Positions 54,192 through 60,609 of a stretch of 60,609 nt of DNA are shown here, one piece after another. Under the pieces are notes generated by a model, which saw only the letters and a list, made by a program, of their open reading frames with translations, did not search any database and was not told the origin of the DNA. The translations under genes were made by a program, and so were the position numbers. This DNA comes from Burkholderiales bacterium (GTDB taxonomy: Bacteria; Pseudomonadota; Gammaproteobacteria; Burkholderiales; SG8-39). The stretch's first letter is position 1. Every line of letters begins with the position of its first letter. The DNA is taken from the NCBI GenBank assembly GCA_014860355.1, contig JACZJV010000122.1:1-60609 (forward strand), read 5' to 3'.

Positions 54192-54758
54192 ATGACCATC
54201 AAGTCCGACAGGTGGATCCGCCGCATGGCGGCCGAGCACCGGATGATCGAGCCGTTCGAGCCGGGGCAGGTGCGCGAGGCGAACGGGCACAAGATCGTGT
54301 CCTACGGGACGTCGAGCTACGGCTACGACATCCGCTGCTCGGACGATTTCAAGATCTTCACCAACATCAACTCGACCATCGTCGATCCGAAGAATTTCGA
54401 CGCCAAGTCCTTCGTCGATTTCAAGGGCGAGGTCTGCATCATCCCGCCGAATTCCTTCGCCCTGGCACGCACGGTGGAGTATTTCCGCATTCCGCGCAAC
54501 GTGCTGACGGTGTGCCTGGGCAAATCGACTTACGCACGCTGCGGCATCATCGTCAACGTCACGCCCTTCGAGCCGGAGTGGGAAGGTTACGTGACACTGG
54601 AATTTTCCAATACCACGCCGTTGCCGGCCAAGATCTACGCCAACGAAGGCGTGGCGCAGGTGGTGTTCTTTGAGTCGGACGAAGTGTGCGAGACCTCGTA
54701 CAAGGACCGCGGCGGCAAGTATCAGGGGCAGCAGGGCGTAACCCTGCCGAAGATCTGA
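54192..54758 (+). CDS. dcd: dCTP deaminase
   Basis: A 188-aa trimeric dCTP deaminase producing dUTP for thymidylate synthesis. Active-site and nucleotide-binding segments are visible: [44 protein letters not shown] with the catalytic Glu following in [17 protein letters not shown], and [12 protein letters not shown] at the C-terminus. Length matches the proteobacterial Dcd. Adjacent to apbC on the same strand. Confidence 0.96.
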   Translation: MTIKSDRWIRRMAAEHRMIEPFEPGQVREANGHKIVSYGTSSYGYDIRCSDDFKIFTNINSTIVDPKNFDAKSFVDFKGEVCIIPPNSFALARTVEYFRIPRNVLTVCLGKSTYARCGIIVNVTPFEPEWEGYVTLEFSNTTPLPAKIYANEGVAQVVFFESDEVCETSYKDRGGKYQGQQGVTLPKI

Positions 54759-54780
54759 GTATTTGCGCCTGCAGCGCCGC

Positions 54781-55017
54781 TCAAGCGGGGAAGGTTTCTC
54801 CCCCGGCCACCACCTTGATTTCGACATCGCCGAGCCTGACCACCTGCCCGACGCGGATCTTGCAGGTCTTGCGCAGTTCCGCGTTTCCGTCCACCGCGAC
54901 GCCGCCGCCGGCCACCAGCGCCTTGCCGGCTCCGCCGCTATCGCACAAGCCGGTCAGCTTCAGCAGCTGGTTCAATTGGACGAACTCCCGATTCAGGCAA
55001 AATTCGATGCTTTGCAT
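54781..55017 (-). CDS. S4-domain RNA-binding protein (YbcJ-like)
   Basis: A 78-aa protein consisting of one S4 RNA-binding domain: FVQLNQLLKLTGLCDSGGAGKALVAGG and the basic-hydrophobic end VGQVVRLGDVEIKVV. Small proteins of this type (YbcJ) bind RNA and are linked to ribosome assembly. It is convergent with dcd (22 bp apart) and divergent from the second Ehr module. Confidence 0.85.
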   Translation of the reverse strand: MQSIEFCLNREFVQLNQLLKLTGLCDSGGAGKALVAGGGVAVDGNAELRKTCKIRVGQVVRLGDVEIKVVAGGETFPA

Positions 55018-55131
55018 AAGTGCCTTTCAGTGCCGTGGTGTGCCTAGTCCGGGCCAGGCGCGCGGCCGCGTCGGCCGACGGCCTCCTTAGCGGCGCGGAA
55101 ATTCTCCACGGCGCGTCGCAGTTCTGCGCAA

Positions 55132-55161
55132 TTGTCATTATCGCATCGGGCGGAGTATTAT
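55132..55161 (+). promoter_or_regulatory. Predicted promoter of the second Ehr module
   Basis: TTGTCA (55132-55137), an 18-base spacer and TATTAT (55156-55161) give a good sigma70 match with a start near 55168 and a 147-base leader to the hyfB-like ATG. The remainder of 55018-55314 shows no gene or clear terminator. Confidence 0.6.
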
Positions 55162-55314
55162 CGCTCATCGCTTTCGGCGACCGCTGATTTATTGAGACGG
55201 AACCGTCGAATCAACGCGCACGGACTATCCGGGTATCCGGAGTCCAGGCGCGCCGGTGTTTGACGGTGGAGGATAGGGCGTGCGGTCAACATTCCTGGCG
55301 TCGGAACTCTCGCG

Positions 55315-57360
55315 ATGAGCGCGACGGACGGGACCCCGCTACTGCTCGCCTACGCGGCGGTGGCGTGCACCCTGTTGTCCGGTGTGGTTTCCCTCTTCGC
55401 CCTGCGCCGCTACCCGGGCTTTCTGCATTTCGGTTCGTTCCTGTTCCTTTTCTTTTCCGGCGCCGCCAGCATCGCCGCCGGTGGCTGGACACTGCTCGCC
55501 AATCTCACCGTCAACGACCGGCTTGGTTTCGGCCTGCCCTGGCTGGCCTGGCATGTGCGCATCGATCCCCTCTCGGGCTTCTTCCTAGTGCTGCTCGGCA
55601 CGCTGCTGGTCGCGATATCGCTCTATGGCCCCAGCTACACGCGCGAGTTCGCGCGCGGTCCGGCGGCCCAGCCCCTGCCCCCGCTGGGCGTGTTCACCGC
55701 GCTTTTCGTCATCGGCATGCAGGGGTTGCTGATCGCCGATGACGCCCTGCTATTCATGATCTTCTGGGAACTGATGTCGCTGTCGGGATATTTCCTCGTG
55801 GTCTATCAGCATCAGCATGCCGCCAACCGGCACGCGGCCTTCATCTACCTGTTGCTCGCCCACGTCGGCGCCCTGGTCATACTGCTTTCCTTCGGCGTGC
55901 TCGCCGCATTCGGCGGCGGCCTCACCTTCGATGCGATGCGCGCAGCCAGGCTGACGCCGCTGTGGGCGACGATCGCCTTCGGCTGCGCCTTCGCCGGCTT
56001 CGGCATCAAGTCGGGCATGGTGCCGCTGCACGTCTGGCTGCCCGACGCACATCCCGTGGCGCCGTCGCACATCTCGGCCCTGATGAGCGGCGCGATGATC
56101 AAGATGGGCATCTACGGCATCGTGCGCCTGAGCTACGACCTGATCGGCGATGTGCGCTGGGAATGGGGGGTGGTGGTGCTCATCATCGGCACCGCTTCGT
56201 CCGTGCTCGGCGTGCTGTATGCGCTGATGCAGCACGATCTCAAGCGCCTGCTCGCCTACCACTCGATCGAGAACATCGGCATCATCCTCATGGGGCTCGG
56301 GCTGTCGATGATATTTCTCGGCAGCGGGCACAGGATGCTCGGCACGCTCGGTCTGGTGGCGGCGCTCTATCACACGCTCAACCACGCTCTGTTCAAAGGC
56401 CTCCTGTTTCTCGGCGCCGGGTCGGTGCTCTACCGCACGCATGCGCGCGACCTCGATCAGATGGGCGGCCTGATTCACCGCATGCCGGTCACGGCGTTCC
56501 TGTTCCTGATCGGCTGTGTCGCGATCTCGGCGCTGCCGCCGTTCAATGGTTTCGTTTCGGAATGGCTGACCTTCCAGACGGCGTTGCAGGCTCCCGCGCT
56601 GACAAATGGTCTGCTGCGCACGATGATTCCGATTGCGGCGGCGCTGCTCGCGCTCACCGGAGCGCTGGCGGCCGCTTGTTTCGTCAAGGCCTTCGGCATT
56701 GCGTTCCTCGGCAAGCCGCGCACGCGCCGCGTTGCCCGGGCGCGCGAAGTGCCGGCCGGCATGCAGGGCGGCATGGGGCTGCTGGCGCTGCTGTGCCTGC
56801 TGCTCGGCGTGTTGCCGACCACCGTGATCGAAGCGATGGCGCCCATCACCCAATTGCTGGTGCACGCAGCGCTGCCGTCAGCCGCGGCCCAGGGCTGGCT
56901 GTGGCTGACCCCGATATCGCCCACCGTCGCCTCGTACTCGGCGCCTTTTGTGGTGGCGGCCATCGTCGTGGTTTTCGGTCTTGGCTATCTGTTCCTCAAG
57001 CGCGGCGCCGTTCCCGCGCGCAGGGCCTACGCCTGGGACTGCGGCTTCGGCCACCTCACCCAGCGCATGCAGTACACCTCCACCGCCTTCAGTCAGCCGA
57101 TCCGGCGCGTTTTTGCCGGGGTCTGGAAGGTGGACGAGCACATCGACACGCTCGCCGACGCGGGGCCGGTTCCGCGGGTGACCAGCCTGCATTACAGCGT
57201 GCACACGCATGACTGGTCGTGGCTCTGGTGCTATGTACCGATCGGACGCATGGTGCTCGCCGCGGCCAACCGCATCGGCTTCATCCAGACCGGAAACATC
57301 CATACCTATCTGAAATTCTCCTTCGTCACGCTGCTTGCATTCCTATGGATAGTCAGCTGA
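55315..57360 (+). CDS. Second Ehr module: HyfB-like antiporter subunit
   Basis: A 681-aa NuoL/HyfB-type antiporter-like protein and paralogue of the one at 48824-50815. Matching landmarks: FMIFWELMSLSGYFLVV, GFGIKSGMVPLHVWLPDAHPVAPSHISALMSGAM with the pumping Lys, LYHTLNHALFKGLLFLGAGSV, and the HyfB-type tail AWDCGFG and QPIRRVFAG. The ATG at 55315 has no strong Shine-Dalgarno. The two copies differ clearly in the N-terminal 150 residues, so the duplication is not recent. First gene of a plus-strand operon. Confidence 0.9.
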   Translation: MSATDGTPLLLAYAAVACTLLSGVVSLFALRRYPGFLHFGSFLFLFFSGAASIAAGGWTLLANLTVNDRLGFGLPWLAWHVRIDPLSGFFLVLLGTLLVAISLYGPSYTREFARGPAAQPLPPLGVFTALFVIGMQGLLIADDALLFMIFWELMSLSGYFLVVYQHQHAANRHAAFIYLLLAHVGALVILLSFGVLAAFGGGLTFDAMRAARLTPLWATIAFGCAFAGFGIKSGMVPLHVWLPDAHPVAPSHISALMSGAMIKMGIYGIVRLSYDLIGDVRWEWGVVVLIIGTASSVLGVLYALMQHDLKRLLAYHSIENIGIILMGLGLSMIFLGSGHRMLGTLGLVAALYHTLNHALFKGLLFLGAGSVLYRTHARDLDQMGGLIHRMPVTAFLFLIGCVAISALPPFNGFVSEWLTFQTALQAPALTNGLLRTMIPIAAALLALTGALAAACFVKAFGIAFLGKPRTRRVARAREVPAGMQGGMGLLALLCLLLGVLPTTVIEAMAPITQLLVHAALPSAAAQGWLWLTPISPTVASYSAPFVVAAIVVVFGLGYLFLKRGAVPARRAYAWDCGFGHLTQRMQYTSTAFSQPIRRVFAGVWKVDEHIDTLADAGPVPRVTSLHYSVHTHDWSWLWCYVPIGRMVLAAANRIGFIQTGNIHTYLKFSFVTLLAFLWIVS

Positions 57361-58304
57361 CGGCCTGGGCGCTCGCCGCGGCGCAGGCGCTGCTATTCAT
57401 CGCCGCTGCGCCGCTGCTGGCAGGCTGGCTGCAGCGCGTCAAATGCCACATGCAGAACCGCGCCGCGCCGACCGTGTGGCAGCCGTACCGCAATCTTTCG
57501 AAGCTGCTCAGGAAGAGGATGCTGCTCGCGCAGAACGCTTCCTGGCTGTTTCGCGCGGTCCCCTACATCGTCTTCGGCGCCATGCTGCTCGCCGCAGCCG
57601 TGGTCCCCCTCATTGCCGTGCGCCTGCCCTCGGCGGCGATCGCCGACATGATCGTGCTGGTCGGTTTCTTTGCGCTGGCGCGCTTTTTCACCGCGCTGGC
57701 CGGCCTGGACATCGGCACCGCCTTCGGCGGCATGGGCGCCTCGCGCGAAATGATGGTCTCGGCGCTGGCCGAACCGGCGATGCTGATGGCGGTGTTCACG
57801 CTATCCATGACGGCGAGCACGACCAATCTGTCTGTGGCGACCGGGTACATACTTGAAGCAGGTCTGGTGCTGCGCCCGTCGTTCCTGTTCGCCCTGCTGG
57901 CCCTCGCCATGGTGGCGGTGGCCGAGAGTAGCCGCGTTCCGGTGGACAATCCAGCCACCCACCTCGAACTCACCATGCTGCACGAGGCGATGATTCTGGA
58001 GTATGGCGGGCGCCACCTGGCGCTGATCGAATGGGCCTCGCAGATCAAGCTGATGATCTATGCGGTGCTGATCGTCGATTTCTTCTTTCCCTGGGGCATT
58101 GCCACCGGATTCGGCGCCAAGGCCCTGGCGGTCGGGGTCATGGCGGTGGCGGCAAAACTGATGCTGCTCGCCGTCCTGCTGGTCGTGTGGGAGACGGTGC
58201 TCGCGAAGATGCGCCTTTTTCGGGTACCGCAGTTTCTCGGATTTTCCTTCATGCTCTCCCTGCTCGCCATGCTTACGCACGTAGTGCTGGAGACCGGGGG
58301 CTAG
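57345..58304 (+). CDS. Second Ehr module: HyfC-like (NuoH-like) subunit
   Basis: A 319-aa NuoH/HyfC-type membrane subunit starting at ATG 57345, overlapping the hyfB-like stop by 16 bases. Key segments RAAPTVWQPYRNLSKLLRKRM and SSRVPVDNPATHLELTMLHEAM mirror the first copy. In the position where copy 1 has ENARIPVDNP, copy 2 has ESSRVPVDNP. The next gene begins directly after the stop. Confidence 0.9.
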   Translation: MDSQLTAWALAAAQALLFIAAAPLLAGWLQRVKCHMQNRAAPTVWQPYRNLSKLLRKRMLLAQNASWLFRAVPYIVFGAMLLAAAVVPLIAVRLPSAAIADMIVLVGFFALARFFTALAGLDIGTAFGGMGASREMMVSALAEPAMLMAVFTLSMTASTTNLSVATGYILEAGLVLRPSFLFALLALAMVAVAESSRVPVDNPATHLELTMLHEAMILEYGGRHLALIEWASQIKLMIYAVLIVDFFFPWGIATGFGAKALAVGVMAVAAKLMLLAVLLVVWETVLAKMRLFRVPQFLGFSFMLSLLAMLTHVVLETGG

Positions 58305-59033
58305 ATGGGAATTGCGTCCCTCGATCTATACAGCCAGGCCATCGTCCTGTTCGCGGCCCTGGCCCTGTTCACTTCCTTCATCATGCTTGCCCAGGCACGC
58401 ATGATGCCGCTCATCTTTACCTTTGCCTGGCAGGGCCTGTTGCTTGCGGTGGTGACCGTGCTGGTCGCGTTGGTCTCCAACCATCCGCACCTGTATATTT
58501 CGGCTGCGCTCACCTTCGCCCTGAAAGTGGTGGTGATCCCGTGGCTGCTGTACCGGCTCAGCGTACGGCTGGGCATGCAGTACGATGCCGAGGCGATCGC
58601 GCATCCGACGCTGCTGCTGCTCGGCGGCGTGGCCCTGGTCATCTTCAGCTACCACGTGGCACAGTCGATCGTGCACCTGTCGGGATTGGCGACGCGCAAT
58701 ACGATAGCGGTGAGTATCGCGATCGAGCTCCTCGGCATGCTGCTGATGTGCGCGCGCAAGTCGGCCGTGGCGCAGGTGATCGGTTTCATGTCCATGGAGA
58801 GCGGGATATTTTTTGCCGCCGTGGTATCGACCTACGGCATGCCGTTGATCGTCGAGCTGGGCGTGGCCTTCGACATTCTCGTCGCCTCGATCCTGTTCGG
58901 CGTGTTCTTCTTTCACCTGCGCGATTCGTTCGGCTCGCTCGACGTGGGTCAGTTCAACCGCCTGTCGGAGGCGAATCAGTCGATGCCGCTGCGCGAGGCG
59001 GCCGGCGAGCCCTCCGCGGGAGATCCCGCGTGA
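58305..59033 (+). CDS. Second Ehr module: HyfE-like subunit
   Basis: A 242-aa HyfE-type membrane protein with about six helices, beginning immediately after the hyfC-like stop. SAVAQVIGFMSMESGIFFAAV carries the conserved membrane Glu. It has a longer hydrophilic C-terminus than copy 1 (ending about EPSAGDPA). The stop overlaps the next gene by four bases (GTGA). Confidence 0.87.
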   Translation: MGIASLDLYSQAIVLFAALALFTSFIMLAQARMMPLIFTFAWQGLLLAVVTVLVALVSNHPHLYISAALTFALKVVVIPWLLYRLSVRLGMQYDAEAIAHPTLLLLGGVALVIFSYHVAQSIVHLSGLATRNTIAVSIAIELLGMLLMCARKSAVAQVIGFMSMESGIFFAAVVSTYGMPLIVELGVAFDILVASILFGVFFFHLRDSFGSLDVGQFNRLSEANQSMPLREAAGEPSAGDPA

Positions 59034-60502
59034 CGCTGCTCGAAGTCACCCTGCTGGTGCCCCTCCTTGGTGGTGTGCTGCTCGCAATCGTCGGCCACCG
59101 TCCGGTTGCCGGATGGATCAATGTGGCCGTCGGCGTCGTGACCTTCGGCGCCGCGCTCGCCATGGCGCTGGAGGTTTTCGCAGATGGACCGCAGCTGTCG
59201 CCGAGCCGCATGTTTTACATCGATGCGTTCAATGTCTACCTCGTCGTGCTGACCGCATTCGTCGGCCTGACGACATCGATATTTTCACGCCCTTATATGC
59301 GCCACGAAGTGGAGCGCGGGCGCGTTACCGACCGGCGCCTGCGGCTGTACCATTCGATGTACCAGTGCTTCCTGTTTTCGATGCTGCTCGCTCTCTCGAC
59401 CAACAACCTCGGCGTGTTGTGGGTGGCGATGGAGTTGGCCACGCTGACCACCGTGCTGCTCGTCTCCTTGTACCGCACGCCGGAGGCGATCGAGGCGGCG
59501 TGGAAGTATTTCATCCTCTGCGGCGTCGGCATTGCCCAGGCGCTGTTCGGGACCGTGCTCATCTATTTCGCCGCAGAGAGCAAACTCGGCGCTGGCCGCG
59601 ACGACACGCTGCTGTGGACGGTGCTGCACGACATGGCCGGCGGCAGCCTGGACCCGGCGGTGATCACGCTCGCCTTCGTCTTTCTGCTGGTCGGCTACGG
59701 CACCAAGGTCGGCCTGGTGCCGCTGCACAACTGGCTGCCGGATGCCCACTCCGAAGGTCCGACGCCGATGTCCGCCGTGCTCTCGGGCCTGCTGCTCAAC
59801 GTTGCGCTGTACGCGCTGGTGCGCGTCAAGATGCTGGTGGATGCCTCCCTGCACACCAATCTCGCTGGTCAGCTGATGATGGGTTTCGGACTGCTGTCGT
59901 TTACCGTCGCGGGGCTGTTTCTGCACCGCCAGCACGACGTCAAGCGCATGTTCAGCTACTCCTCCATCGAGCATATGGGACTGATCACCTTCGGCTTCGG
60001 CGTGGGCGGGCCGCTCGCCACTTTCGGCGCGCTGCTGCACATGACCGTGCACTCGCTCACCAAATCGGCGATCTTCGTCACCGTGGGGCACGCCTGCCAG
60101 CTCGCGGGAACACAGCGCATCGATCAGATCCGCGGCCTCATACGCACCCAGCCGGCGATAGGCTGGGGGCTGTTGCTGGGCACGGTGGCGATTGCCGGAT
60201 TCCCGCCCTTCGGCGTATTCATCAGCGAGTTCCTGCTGCTGATGGCGACGATGAAGTCCTGGCCGTGGCTGACGATTCCGCTGCTCGCCGGCTTCGGCGT
60301 GGCCTTCGCCGGGCTGTTCCGGCATATGCAAAGGATGGTCTTCGGCGAGCCGCCGCCGGGGCAGAAGCCGGTGGAGGCCAATATGCTGCCGGTGGTGGTG
60401 CATCTCGCCCTGGTGCTTTGGCTCGGGCTGGCTATTCCCGGGTTCCTCTCGCGCTGGTTCGAGCAGGCGACCATTCTCATTTCGGGTGCTTCGCCGCTAT
60501 GA
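59030..60502 (+). CDS. Second Ehr module: HyfF-like antiporter subunit
   Basis: A 490-aa NuoN/HyfF-type antiporter-like protein starting at GTG 59030 in the 4-base overlap with the previous gene; an in-phase open frame upstream to 58031 is antiparallel noise over hyfC/E. Diagnostic segments: NNLGVLWVAMELATLTTVLLV, FVFLLVGYGTKVGLVPLHNWLPDAHSEGPTPMSA and HMTVHSLTKSAIFV. Very similar to the copy at 45733-47187. The stop overlaps the next start by four bases (ATGA). Confidence 0.9.
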   Translation: MTLLEVTLLVPLLGGVLLAIVGHRPVAGWINVAVGVVTFGAALAMALEVFADGPQLSPSRMFYIDAFNVYLVVLTAFVGLTTSIFSRPYMRHEVERGRVTDRRLRLYHSMYQCFLFSMLLALSTNNLGVLWVAMELATLTTVLLVSLYRTPEAIEAAWKYFILCGVGIAQALFGTVLIYFAAESKLGAGRDDTLLWTVLHDMAGGSLDPAVITLAFVFLLVGYGTKVGLVPLHNWLPDAHSEGPTPMSAVLSGLLLNVALYALVRVKMLVDASLHTNLAGQLMMGFGLLSFTVAGLFLHRQHDVKRMFSYSSIEHMGLITFGFGVGGPLATFGALLHMTVHSLTKSAIFVTVGHACQLAGTQRIDQIRGLIRTQPAIGWGLLLGTVAIAGFPPFGVFISEFLLLMATMKSWPWLTIPLLAGFGVAFAGLFRHMQRMVFGEPPPGQKPVEANMLPVVVHLALVLWLGLAIPGFLSRWFEQATILISGASPL

Positions 60503-60609
60503 CGCCGCAGGATCAGTTTGCGAGCTTTCTGCGCCAGCTGGCGGAGGCCGGCTTGCGCGTCGAGGAACAGGCGTCGCCCGGACTAGCGCCGGCGCGGCTC
60601 ATCCTGCTT
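60499..60609 (+). CDS. Second Ehr module: start of HyfG-like large subunit (3' partial)
   Basis: ATG 60499 overlaps the hyfF-like stop, and the frame stays open to the window edge (37 codons, beginning MTPQDQFASFLRQLAEAGLR). Its place in the order B-C-E-F-next equals hyfG in copy 1, whose N-terminus is a NuoC-like domain. The fragment is too short to show whether the [NiFe] cysteines exist in this copy. Confidence 0.6.
   Translation, partial: MTPQDQFASFLRQLAEAGLRVEEQASPGLAPARLILL

Noticed and set aside
54938-55168. A 76-residue minus-strand open frame in front of the S4 gene
   Set aside because: It overlaps the S4 gene in another frame, has no recognisable domain, and runs opposite to the predicted promoter at 55132-55161.

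Overview
The window looks like a chromosomal segment of a GC-rich (roughly 60%+) proteobacterium, most likely a betaproteobacterium. That placement rests on the housekeeping set (dnaE, metG, dcd, a Mrp/ApbC ATPase, homospermidine synthase), a type II secretin and a dense set of periplasmic c-type cytochromes; it is an inference from gene content, not a phylogeny. I saw no tRNA, rRNA, insertion sequence or CRISPR array.

Region 1 (1-2.4 kb) is the end of a type II secretion locus: the tail of an Ala/Pro-rich protein and the secretin GspD. Region 2 (2.5-22.5 kb) is a catabolic island. A LacI-family regulator and an orphan fumarate-reductase-type flavoprotein lie between a minus-strand operon (enoyl-CoA hydratase-like, CaiB/BaiF CoA-transferase, MaoC) and a long plus-strand operon: sugar ABC transporter, uronate-dehydrogenase-like SDR, MaoC, acyl-CoA dehydrogenase, CoA-transferase, MaoC, RraA-like aldolase, two DHDPS-superfamily enzymes and a GH88 unsaturated glucuronyl hydrolase. 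Near-identical 18-20 bp palindromes centred on GAAAGCGCTTTC sit just after the -10 boxes of both operons, and a degenerate copy precedes the regulator, so the whole island reads as one local regulon. The likely substrate is an imported uronic-acid-containing compound whose carbon passes through acyl-CoA chemistry; the exact substrate is not readable from sequence.

Region 3 (22.5-28 kb) is housekeeping: a ProC-like reductase, the tRNA hydroxylase/rhodanese TrhO, DNA polymerase III alpha and acylphosphatase. Region 4 (28-41.3 kb) is a respiratory electron-transfer island with 25 CXXCH haem motifs in six proteins, a Tat-exported four-cluster ferredoxin, an NrfD-type quinone-interacting membrane protein, a double rhodanese, a NarX/NarL-type two-component system, a Cys-repeat exported protein, and a nonahaem cytochrome c fused to a b-type membrane cytochrome. 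No terminal reductase or molybdoenzyme is present. Two promoters in the island carry FNR-type boxes at identical spacing to their -10 elements, pointing to oxygen-responsive control.

Region 5 (41.7-60.6 kb) holds homospermidine synthase and two divergent copies of a hydrogenase-4-like membrane module (order B-C-E-F-G-I). They flank metG-apbC-dcd-S4. In the complete copy the large subunit has lost the [NiFe] cysteines (both N-terminal positions are Ser), so it is best read as an energy-converting-hydrogenase-related (Ehr) complex, a complex-I-like cation pump with an unknown electron donor and acceptor. Between hyfG and hyfI of this copy lies a 180-bp array of stem-loops whose arms differ by compensatory changes. 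The second copy runs off the right edge.
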